The notes beneath the pieces are model-generated. The model saw only the letters and a list, made by a program, of their open reading frames with translations, made no database searches and was not told the DNA's origin. Positions 50,636 through 58,712 of a stretch of DNA of 64,000 nt are shown one piece after another. The position numbers and the translations under genes are program-made. This DNA is from Micrococcus sp. (GTDB lineage Bacteria; Actinomycetota; Actinomycetes; Actinomycetales; Micrococcaceae): NCBI GenBank assembly GCA_029961105.1, contig JASBVO010000005.1, positions 100,406 to 164,405 on the forward strand. Reading direction: 5' to 3'. Numbering within the stretch: the first letter of the stretch is position 1; each line of letters begins with the position of its first letter.

Positions 50636-53163
50636 GCCGTAGCACCTCCCAGATCAATCCGACCCCTGGCCCGGTTGCCACGGTTGGCCCGGTTCCAGAG
50701 ATCCTGCGACAGTTGCTTCACCCGGTTGTCCGAGTCCATCCGGACGTCCGAGAGCTGCACCAGCGGCCCCTGCACGACCATCCCGCCCCCGCCGGACGGC
50801 TCGGGGGCCCCGCCAGTAGCGAGCATCCGATCCAGCACCGACAGCGGCAGCACCGCCTCCGACTCCGCGCCCTCACCAATCACGGCCAGCGTCGGCTTAG
50901 TGACGACGCCGCCAGTGGCCAGCATGGGGATCTTCGGGGCCGACCAGCCCTTGCCACCGACCCCGGGAACCCATCCCGGCACCGTGAAGCTGAACGATCC
51001 CACAGTGTTGTTCCACGCCCGAGCAACGCCGTTGAACGCCGAGATGAACGGCCCCCGGATGGCATTGGCGATTCCGCCGAACGTGCTCCGGAACCATCCG
51101 ACCGCGCCCGAGAACACGCCAGTGATGCCCCGCCACGCCGACGAGGCCAGCGACTTGATCCCGTTCCACCCGGACGACCAGACGCCCCGGATGGCACCGA
51201 GCACGGACGAGATGATCGACCGCACCCCGGAGATGGCATTCCGGATCGTGCCCGTGATTCCGGACCAGATCGACCGCGCCACGGACTGGATCCCGGACCA
51301 GACCGACCGCCAGACGGACGAGATGGCCGAGAGCACCGACTGGATCACCGAGCGCGCCCCGGTGATTCCGTTCCGGATCACGCCCGTGATCGCTGACCAG
51401 ATCGACGCCGCCACCGACCGCACCGCGTTCCACACCGACGACCAGGCCGACGAGATGGCCGAGAGCACGGACTGGATCACGGAGCGCACCCCGTTGATCG
51501 CGCCGCCGATCAGCGTCCGGATCCCGGACCAGACCGCCGAGGCAGTGGCCCGGATCTGCGTCCACTTCGTCAGCCACCATGCGCCGATAGCCGTCAGCAC
51601 GGACTGGATCACGGAGCGCACCCCGTTGATCGCGCCGCCGATCAGCGTAGTGATCCCGGACCAGACGGCCGCCGCTGTGGCTTGGATCCGCGTCCACGTG
51701 ACCGTCCACCACGCCGAGATGGCCGTCAGCACGGACTGGATGAACGCTCCGGCCGCCGCGATGGCCGACTGGATGAACCCCCAGACCGCCGCCCAGACGT
51801 CCTGAAAGAACGTCGTTTGCGTGGCCACCCAGATAATGGCCGCCACCAGCGCACCGATGGCCACCACGATCCAGGTAATAGGGTTGGCCAGCAGCGCCGC
51901 ATTGGCCGCCCAGATCTGCGCCACCCAGCCGATCATGGCCGGCACCAGCACGACGGCGATGGCCGTGGCCAGAGCGCCGATGACCCAGTGGTTTTCCGAG
52001 ATGAAGCCGGCCAGCCCTTGGATGGCCGGCATGGCCACCGTCAGGAACGACCCGAAGGCCGCACTAACCGCCCGCTGGAGCTGATCCAGCGCCACGCCCG
52101 GCCCGGACTGCATCTGTGCCGTGAACTCCGCCGCCGCGCCGTTGACGTCACCCATGCCGCCCGGAACACCGCTCAGTGAGTCCAGAAACGCCGGGATCGT
52201 GTCGATACCCATGTCCTCCAGCGGGGCCCCGAACAGCGCAATGGCGGCCGCCGCCTGCTCCCCGGGATCCTCGATCTTCTGAAGGGCCCCGACGACCTGC
52301 GACATGGCATCCTGTGCCGCCGGTCCGCCCTTGGAGATCTGGGACGCCATCTTCTCCGCGTTGAGCCCCAGCCCCTCCATGGCCTCCTGCGCGCCCGTGT
52401 CGTCCAGGTTGCCGGCCCGGACTTGAAACTCCTTCAGGCTGTCGCCCATCTTATCCATGCCGATGGCCCCGTTTTCCGAGGCCGCCACGATCAGCCCGAG
52501 CGCCTGCGGCCCGTCGATCCCGAGGCCGGCGAAGTGCTTGGAATACTCATCCATGACCGGCAGAATCTCCCCGCGCATGGCCGCCGGTACGTTCTGCATC
52601 GAGGCCGTGATGAGATCCATGGCCGCTTCCGCATCCGGAGCCAGCCCGTTGTTCATCATCACACCGGCCGTGGAAACGGCCTCCGTGACGTCCACGCCGA
52701 AGCCGTCCGCCAGGGCCATCGCCTGCCCGGTGATCGCCTCCAGGTCCGCCTCCGAAGCGTTCCGCATCCCGGACATGGACGACATGACCGCATCCACGGC
52801 CGTCGTCACGTCCCCCATACCCTCGCCCATGCCGGCCGAGTACAGGTTGCCGGCCACCGCGCCGGCCCGCTCCGCCTCCGGCCCCGTCAGGTCCAGCGTC
52901 GCGTTGAGCTTGTTGAGCGCGTCGCCCTTCTCGATCTGGCCACTGAAGGCCGACATGAACGCAGCCCCGAGCCCGGCAGCGGCCGCCGCCGTAACGATGC
53001 CCTTCCAGCCGGACATAAAGCCCTTGCCGGACTCCTTGCCGGCCTTGTCGCCGGCCTTGTCCGCGCCACCCACGAGCTGATCCGTGATCGTCTTCTCGGA
53101 CCCCTCCATGGAGGGAATGAGATGGACGTATGCCTGCGCAATATCCACGCCGTTACCTGCCAT
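50632..53163 (-). CDS. tail tape measure protein
   Basis: 843 aa, helical/repetitive, MAGNGVDIAQAYVHLIPSMEGSEKTITDQL. Confidence 0.9.
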   Translation of the reverse strand: MAGNGVDIAQAYVHLIPSMEGSEKTITDQLVGGADKAGDKAGKESGKGFMSGWKGIVTAAAAAGLGAAFMSAFSGQIEKGDALNKLNATLDLTGPEAERAGAVAGNLYSAGMGEGMGDVTTAVDAVMSSMSGMRNASEADLEAITGQAMALADGFGVDVTEAVSTAGVMMNNGLAPDAEAAMDLITASMQNVPAAMRGEILPVMDEYSKHFAGLGIDGPQALGLIVAASENGAIGMDKMGDSLKEFQVRAGNLDDTGAQEAMEGLGLNAEKMASQISKGGPAAQDAMSQVVGALQKIEDPGEQAAAAIALFGAPLEDMGIDTIPAFLDSLSGVPGGMGDVNGAAAEFTAQMQSGPGVALDQLQRAVSAAFGSFLTVAMPAIQGLAGFISENHWVIGALATAIAVVLVPAMIGWVAQIWAANAALLANPITWIVVAIGALVAAIIWVATQTTFFQDVWAAVWGFIQSAIAAAGAFIQSVLTAISAWWTVTWTRIQATAAAVWSGITTLIGGAINGVRSVIQSVLTAIGAWWLTKWTQIRATASAVWSGIRTLIGGAINGVRSVIQSVLSAISSAWSSVWNAVRSVAASIWSAITGVIRNGITGARSVIQSVLSAISSVWRSVWSGIQSVARSIWSGITGTIRNAISGVRSIISSVLGAIRGVWSSGWNGIKSLASSAWRGITGVFSGAVGWFRSTFGGIANAIRGPFISAFNGVARAWNNTVGSFSFTVPGWVPGVGGKGWSAPKIPMLATGGVVTKPTLAVIGEGAESEAVLPLSVLDRMLATGGAPEPSGGGGMVVQGPLVQLSDVRMDSDNRVKQLSQDLWNRANRGNRARGRIDLGGATA

Positions 53164-53184
53164 GCGTCATTCCCTCCATGAAAG

Positions 53185-53577
53185 TTACGCGGCCGATTCC
53201 CACCACGCGTCGAACTCCGAGACAGGGATCGGATCCGCTCCGAACACTGCCCCCTTGCTTTTCTCCCCCGGTCGGGGGACAGGCTCCGGCTTGCGTGCGT
53301 TGCGCTTGCCCTGCCGCTGCCAGTTGCCATGCGCCAGCAGGTCCACGGCCGCAGCGAATAGCCACGCGTTGATCTCCCCGGACGCCCACGCCGCCGCCTC
53401 CGGATCCACTGACCGATGGATGGCCGAGCCGGCCGGGGCACGCGTGATAATCACCCACAGATCCCGCCAGGACAGCGCATCCGTGCCGAGCTGCTCTAGC
53501 TTCAGCCCGAGCGTCAGCAGGTGATACTCGACTGCCTCGCCGTGATCTCTCAGGAACCCGACGAGGCCGAAGATTTC
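53185..53577 (-). CDS. tail assembly chaperone, frameshifted C-terminal part (gpT-like)
   Basis: IFGLVGFLRDHGEAVEYHLLTLGLKLEQLGTDALSWRDLWVIITRAP in the -1 frame relative to the upstream ORF, no own start. Confidence 0.8.
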   Translation of the reverse strand, partial: EIFGLVGFLRDHGEAVEYHLLTLGLKLEQLGTDALSWRDLWVIITRAPAGSAIHRSVDPEAAAWASGEINAWLFAAAVDLLAHGNWQRQGKRNARKPEPVPRPGEKSKGAVFGADPIPVSEFDAWWESAA

Positions 53578-53939
53578 CCCAGGTCGATGTTGGAGACGCG
53601 GCCCCACTCCTGCATGATTTCGTTGATCTCGAACTGGTTGGCCACGTCGTACAGGCCGGGGCAGTATTTCTCGAAGACGGCCCGCTGCGCCGCCTTCAGC
53701 TCCACCAGCAGCTCGGGGTCGAAGCCTTCCGGCAGGTCCACGTCCTCGCCGGCGTCGATCCGGCCCTGCATGTCCGCCAGCTCGTCCTTGTACTTGGCCA
53801 GCTTCAGCCCGTTCTCTTCCAGTCGCTCCGCGAGCGTCATGGGAAGGTACTGCCGCAGCGGGAGCTGCCACTTCTTGCGCGGCTGCGCCTTCACGTGGAA
53901 CTCGAACACGTTTTGCTTGATCGACGGGGTAAACGCCAT
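53550..53939 (-). CDS. tail assembly chaperone (gpG-like)
   Basis: 129 aa between major tail protein and tape measure; ends just after the slippery heptamer. Confidence 0.82.
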   Translation of the reverse strand: MAFTPSIKQNVFEFHVKAQPRKKWQLPLRQYLPMTLAERLEENGLKLAKYKDELADMQGRIDAGEDVDLPEGFDPELLVELKAAQRAVFEKYCPGLYDVANQFEINEIMQEWGRVSNIDLGKSSASSGS

Positions 53940-54030
53940 GAGATTGGTCCTCTCACTCTTGGGCCCTCAGATGGAAAGGCGGCCGCGCACGGGAGGACCC
54001 AGACCGTGCGCGGCCGCCAGCTCGAACCGA

Positions 54031-54615
54031 CTAGGCGGCGATGGTCTCGCCGTCGTCGGTGGTGATGTAGATGTTGTTCCCGTCAGCGTCGGGGTAGGTG
54101 GTCAGGGTGACCGGCCACAGGATGGCGTTGGTCTTCGTGAAGGACACCTCGCCCTGATCCGTGACCTGACCATCCGGCACCGTGATGAGCACGCGTCGCT
54201 TGCCGTCCTTGATCCGGAAGATCCACGCCTTGCGCGGCAGCTCGTGAGCGCCGAGCGCGGCCCGGATCTGCTCTCCGGTGGTGGACGTGGCCGGCGTGAT
54301 GGTCACCTGATCGTCACCGAAGTAGTTGCGCAGCGACTCTTCGTTGGTTTCCAGGTGCTCCCAGGCCAGCGTGCCGTTGAACTCTTCCAGGATCTGCCGG
54401 ATCACGGCCCCGGACCAGTCCTTGATCGACGCCGTGGACCGCTCGGGGGTAAGCGTGACGCCGTTTTCCGAGACGTAGCCGGACGAGGCGAACTCGGGGG
54501 CCGGGACGGCCGTGGGATCGGCCGGCAGCTCCGTGCCGGTCGGGGCCGACAGGATGGCCCCGGTCGTCTTCTGGTCCGGTGCGCCCACCAGAACGTTCTG
54601 TGCATTTACGGCCAT
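54031..54615 (-). CDS. major tail protein
   Basis: 194 aa; MAVNAQNVLVGAPDQKTTGAILSAPTGTELP. Confidence 0.8.
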   Translation of the reverse strand: MAVNAQNVLVGAPDQKTTGAILSAPTGTELPADPTAVPAPEFASSGYVSENGVTLTPERSTASIKDWSGAVIRQILEEFNGTLAWEHLETNEESLRNYFGDDQVTITPATSTTGEQIRAALGAHELPRKAWIFRIKDGKRRVLITVPDGQVTDQGEVSFTKTNAILWPVTLTTYPDADGNNIYITTDDGETIAA

Positions 54616-54626
54616 GACCGCATCTC

Positions 54627-55058
54627 CTAACTAGTGGTGTGACCGCGCAGCGCGGCCGTTGATGTGAACGTGAACCGGGCAAACTGTGGAGCCCGGGGAT
54701 CAGGGTTGCGATAGGGGCCGCCGGCCCCCGTCACCTCGTAGACCGGGACGCCTTGCAGCTCCCCGGCCCGTTCCAGCGCGTGGACCCACGCCCGCAGCCG
54801 GCCGGCCATCTTGACCGCCACCGACTCGTCCGGCTGCCCGCTCGTGCGCGCGTAGCAGTCGAACGAGAGCATGGGAACGTCCGTGACGAGATCCCGAGGT
54901 GCCCCCCCGGTCCGCGTCACCAGGACGAACCGCTCCGGCAGCTTGGGCGGCATCTTGACGAACGCCCGCACCGCCGGCCCCAGCAGCTCGGGGGCCGCGC
55001 CGTTGATCCCGAGCCGGAACAGATCCTCCGCGTCCGGGAACTCGATTAGCTCCGCCAT
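54627..55058 (-). CDS. tail terminator-like protein
   Basis: 143 aa; syntenic position between HK97 gp10-like and major tail. Confidence 0.6.
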   Translation of the reverse strand: MAELIEFPDAEDLFRLGINGAAPELLGPAVRAFVKMPPKLPERFVLVTRTGGAPRDLVTDVPMLSFDCYARTSGQPDESVAVKMAGRLRAWVHALERAGELQGVPVYEVTGAGGPYRNPDPRAPQFARFTFTSTAALRGHTTS

Positions 55059-55061
55059 GGC

Positions 55062-55316
55062 CTACCCCCGCCCCGCGTTGATAGCCCGCGTCAGCGCCTT
55101 GTCCGTCGCTTCCGCTTCCATGGCCTCGTAGGTATCGGCGTAGACCAGCACGCCGGCACGGCCAGGATTCAGCGTGCTCTTCGTCTCGAAGCCCTCGCCG
55201 GCCGCATCCGCGATCCGCCGGCCACGCCGCTCCAGATCCGCCTTCACGCCGTCCGAGCGCCGCACCGCGTCGAAGCCCTTGTAGTTGAACTGGATCCGCG
55301 TCCGCTTCCGCGCCAT
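55062..55316 (-). CDS. HK97 gp10-like head-tail protein
   Basis: 84 aa; synteny. Confidence 0.55.
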   Translation of the reverse strand: MARKRTRIQFNYKGFDAVRRSDGVKADLERRGRRIADAAGEGFETKSTLNPGRAGVLVYADTYEAMEAEATDKALTRAINAGRG

Positions 55317-55320
55317 GACC

Positions 55321-55659
55321 TCACCCCTCGAAATCGACCAGCCGCAGCGTCATGTGCGACAGGGCCCCCGTAGGGGAGGACAGCACCGCCGGCGGCTCTT
55401 CCAGCGCGTACCGGACGCCCTGCCATGTGACCGCCGCGAACGGGGACACCTCCGCGCCGGCCGGCGCGTAGACCGTCCACCGGATCCCGACCGAGGAACG
55501 GCCGGCCATGTCCAGGTCCGAGGCCCCCGGCTGCACCAGACAGCCGCGCAGCTCGTGGACCGACTCCGGAGAGTCGTAGTCCGGGACCGGCGTGCCCCGG
55601 TCGTCCCGCGCGCCCGGCTCCGTCACGGTCACCGTGTCGTTTGCAAATGACAGCAGCAC
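55321..55659 (-). CDS. head-tail stopper-like protein
   Basis: 112 aa; synteny. Confidence 0.55.
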   Translation of the reverse strand: MLLSFANDTVTVTEPGARDDRGTPVPDYDSPESVHELRGCLVQPGASDLDMAGRSSVGIRWTVYAPAGAEVSPFAAVTWQGVRYALEEPPAVLSSPTGALSHMTLRLVDFEG

Positions 55660-55668
55660 GCGCCCCCC

Positions 55669-56253
55669 TTAGATCCGGTACTCATTCAGCACGGCCAGAT
55701 CCCGCTCCAGCAGCGACAGCCCGCCCGAGGTGTTCGGGGCAGTCATCGCCCAGGACACCGAGATCGACCCGGCCTGCTCCCGCGTGACGCCCATCGGAGA
55801 CGACAGCGCGTTAGCCACCACCTGCAGCACGATCTGGGACACGTCCGGCACCGCCGCGAGATCCCAGCCGTGCCGGACCCGCGCCGTCACGCCGCCGAAC
55901 CGCGCCGACCAGCCCGCGCCGCGCTCGATCATCCCGGCCCGCGAGACGTCCAGCGTGGACAGCTCCACCGGCCGGCCCCCGTCCGTGACCTCGACCAGCG
56001 ACAGCAGCCGGCCCGTGGGAAGGTGCAGCACCGTCCCGCCGGGCCCGTCCTCCGTCAGCGTCTCTTCCAGCACCGGTGCCACGTGCCACCGGCAGTAGCG
56101 CCGGACCGCCGCCGAAGCCCCGTCCAGCAGCGTCTTAGCCCGAGGATCCGAGGCCGGGATCTTCCCGCCGGTGTACTCCGCCAGCGCCTCCGGCGTGGCC
56201 AGGGGCGGCAGCCGGAACGCGTCCGGATCCGGCTCGATTACCTGCGTAGTCAT
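55669..56253 (-). CDS. head-tail connector/adaptor
   Basis: 194 aa helical; downstream of capsid. Confidence 0.65.
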   Translation of the reverse strand: MTTQVIEPDPDAFRLPPLATPEALAEYTGGKIPASDPRAKTLLDGASAAVRRYCRWHVAPVLEETLTEDGPGGTVLHLPTGRLLSLVEVTDGGRPVELSTLDVSRAGMIERGAGWSARFGGVTARVRHGWDLAAVPDVSQIVLQVVANALSSPMGVTREQAGSISVSWAMTAPNTSGGLSLLERDLAVLNEYRI

Positions 56254-56268
56254 CCGGACGCCCCCCGC

Positions 56269-56469
56269 CTACTTGTTGCCGGCCGGCTTGGCCGGGGCCG
56301 CCTTGGCCCCCGCCTGCTTGTTGACCGGCGCGCCGGCCGCCTTGTTGCTCGGGGCCGGGGCCGCCTTGGCCACCGGCTCCAGTCCGCGCTTCTCCGCCGT
56401 CTCCGGCTTCAGCATCAGCACCGTGTCGTAGCCGTTGACCTTGGCCCGGTACTCACTCAGTCCCGCCAT
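56269..56469 (-). CDS. small Ala/Lys/Pro-rich protein
   Basis: 66 aa; AAPAPSNKAAGAPVNKQAGAKAAPAKPAGNK. Confidence 0.5.
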   Translation of the reverse strand: MAGLSEYRAKVNGYDTVLMLKPETAEKRGLEPVAKAAPAPSNKAAGAPVNKQAGAKAAPAKPAGNK

Positions 56470-56497
56470 GTCTCTCTCTCTTCCGTCAGGGAAACTC

Positions 56498-56531
56498 GGG
56501 GGGCCGGCCAGCTAGTGCCAGCCGGCCCCCC
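56498..56531 (-). terminator. strong hairpin downstream of major capsid gene
   Basis: GGGGGGCCGGC...GCCGGCCCCCC. Confidence 0.6.
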
Positions 56532-56549
56532 CGAAGGCTCCGGATTGGA

Positions 56550-57881
56550 TCAGGCCGCCAGCGCAGCCTGCACGAACGCAGTGGGACGCGTGACGCCGAA
56601 GGCGACGCGCTCTTCCGCCAGGACGGCCACGAGGTTCCGGATGAAGAAATCCGCGTGAGAGTCCGTGATGGAAACGGTCGTCTGCTCCCGGTCCCACAGG
56701 ACCGCCTTGGAGAAGTCGCCCACCAGCGCACGGCCGGCCGCGATGGCCTCCGTCTCGATGATCGGCATACCCCACAGGGTCCGGGGGCCCATGGAGAAGG
56801 GGCCGGCCCCGTAGAACTTGCCGGTATCGCCGTTCTCGCGCGCCAGATCCACCGTCTCGACGTCCAGCGGGTTCATGGCCACCGCGTTGGGGACGACCCG
56901 GCCCACGGTGCGAGCCTTGGTCCGAGCCTTGCGGATCGTCACGAACAGGTCCGTGGTGAACGCCTGCGACTGGATCCCCTCAGTGGAGAGGATGCCCGGC
57001 AGGTTCTCCCCCGAGCCGTCGCCGTTCATGATCTGCAGCTCTTCCGTCTCCGCGATGTCCGCGCGCAGCTCGTCGTTGATGAGCCCTTCAAGCTGCGCAG
57101 CATCGGCCAGGGCCCGCTTGGTAGCCGGCACCCACTCCGCGATGGTCTTGACGGTGGCCGTCTTGCGCTCGAAGGCCCACGACCCTTCCGGCTTGTAGCC
57201 GCCGCCTGCAGCGTTGGCGAAGGTGACGTCCCCGGTCGTGGTATCGGCCGTAGCAGTCGGGGCCGCGCTGGAGGTGGCCTCTGCGACCGGAGCGGCCGCG
57301 TTGGTGTGCGACACCTGCCGGACGTACTCCACCGAGTCCGAGCCGGTCCGGCGCAGCGAGATAGCCGAGCGCAGCTTCAGCTCCGGACGTCCCAGAGTCT
57401 CGAAGATCCCGGACTGCTCGGGGGTGACGAACGCACCCGCGCTGGACTCGTCGCCACCGACGAAAAGGCCCTTGACGTGGATCGGATCAGTGGAGAACTT
57501 GGCGCGCTCAGGGACGCCGCCGCGATCCTTGAACGGAGCCATAGCGGCCTTGAACTGCGCCGAGCTGACGATCTCCAGCCCGAGGTTCTTCACGCGCTGC
57601 ACGCCGTCGCTGACCTGCCCCTGCGCGTCCAGATCCTCGCCGGCGGCCGGCCCGATCTCGTCCGCGAGCGCCTTGGCGTCGGCCAGGATCTTGGCGTCAG
57701 CCTTGGCGTCCCGAGCCTGCTGCAGAAAGTCTGCAGCCTTGGCCATCTCGTTGTCGTAGTCCTTGCGCTCGTCATCGGTGAGCGAGCGAGCCTCGTGGTC
57801 CGCCTTCTCCGCGATCTGCCGAGCGTTGGCGGCCGCCTTGGCCGCGATCTGCTGCAGTTCGTCGTACTTCTTCCGTGCCAT
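56550..57881 (-). CDS. major capsid protein (HK97 fold, delta-domain N-terminus)
   Basis: Coiled N-terminus; GAFVTPEQSGIFETLGRPELKLRSAISLRRT; GMPIIETEAIAAGRALVGDFSKAVLWDR. Confidence 0.92.
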   Translation of the reverse strand: MARKKYDELQQIAAKAAANARQIAEKADHEARSLTDDERKDYDNEMAKAADFLQQARDAKADAKILADAKALADEIGPAAGEDLDAQGQVSDGVQRVKNLGLEIVSSAQFKAAMAPFKDRGGVPERAKFSTDPIHVKGLFVGGDESSAGAFVTPEQSGIFETLGRPELKLRSAISLRRTGSDSVEYVRQVSHTNAAAPVAEATSSAAPTATADTTTGDVTFANAAGGGYKPEGSWAFERKTATVKTIAEWVPATKRALADAAQLEGLINDELRADIAETEELQIMNGDGSGENLPGILSTEGIQSQAFTTDLFVTIRKARTKARTVGRVVPNAVAMNPLDVETVDLARENGDTGKFYGAGPFSMGPRTLWGMPIIETEAIAAGRALVGDFSKAVLWDREQTTVSITDSHADFFIRNLVAVLAEERVAFGVTRPTAFVQAALAA

Positions 57882-57906
57882 GCTGTTGCCTCCTAGGCAT
57901 GAGAAA

Positions 57907-57928
57907 GGCCCCCGAGTGCTCGGGGGCC
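57907..57928 (-). repeat. perfect inverted repeat GGCCCCCGAG-tg-CTCGGGGGCC
   Basis: Intergenic between capsid and protease genes. Confidence 0.7.
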
Positions 57929-57948
57929 GTGGTGTGTTGCTTGCCGAT

Positions 57949-58695
57949 CTACAGCGCCAGAATCTCTGCTTCCAGAGCTGCTGCCCGGGGGACGACGGAC
58001 GGCACCGGCTGGGGATCCTTGGACTTGACCGGTGCCGGTTCCTCGTCCTTGTCCCGTGCCGGCCCGCTGGCCTTCTCCTGGTCCTTACCCTCCGCCGCAG
58101 CGATCACAGCCCCGATGGACTCAGCCGCCGCGCGTAGGGAATCAATGTGCTTGGCCGCGAGCACGCGACCCTCCTTGACCCCGCCGGCCAGCGCGGCCGC
58201 AGCCGCCTTGACCGTCAGGATCTCCGTCTCTTGGTTGGCCCCGATGGGGACCACCGACACCTCGTAGAGCTTCAGCCGGCGCAGCTCGAAAGCCTCCACG
58301 CCGTCCTTCTCCACCGGGGCCGCGTCCAGAACCTCGTAGGCGAAGCTCATTTGCGACACCCGCCGGCCCTTCACCAGCCGGTAGACCTGCGCGCCCTTGG
58401 CCGTCTCCAGATCAAGCTGGACCGTCACCAGTAGGCCGTGCTCGTCCTCTTCCGCCTTGACGACGTGGCCCACGTTGTAGTCCGGATCGGACATGTTGTG
58501 ACCGAACAGCACCGGGATCACGTTCCCGGACGCCTCCCAGTCCTTCAGCGTCTCCGCGAACGCGCCGGCCACCACAATGTCCCCGTAGCTGTCCACGTTC
58601 CCGAAGACAGACGCGTAGGCCGTGAACTGTCCGTCCTCCAGCCCGTCGTCCGTGCCGGCTGCCTTGACCTGCAGCGCCGCGCCCTTGATGTGCAT
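57949..58695 (-). CDS. HK97-type prohead protease
   Basis: FTAYASVFGNVDSYGDIVVAGAFAETLKDW...LFGHNMSDP. Confidence 0.9.
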   Translation of the reverse strand: MHIKGAALQVKAAGTDDGLEDGQFTAYASVFGNVDSYGDIVVAGAFAETLKDWEASGNVIPVLFGHNMSDPDYNVGHVVKAEEDEHGLLVTVQLDLETAKGAQVYRLVKGRRVSQMSFAYEVLDAAPVEKDGVEAFELRRLKLYEVSVVPIGANQETEILTVKAAAAALAGGVKEGRVLAAKHIDSLRAAAESIGAVIAAAEGKDQEKASGPARDKDEEPAPVKSKDPQPVPSVVPRAAALEAEILAL

Positions 58696-58712
58696 GTGTG
58701 CCCCTTCCCGAG

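Noticed and set aside
51080-51760. CRISPR-like regularly spaced repeat
   Set aside because: 132-bp period is coding and in frame with the tape measure 44-aa repeats; no spacer/repeat structure.
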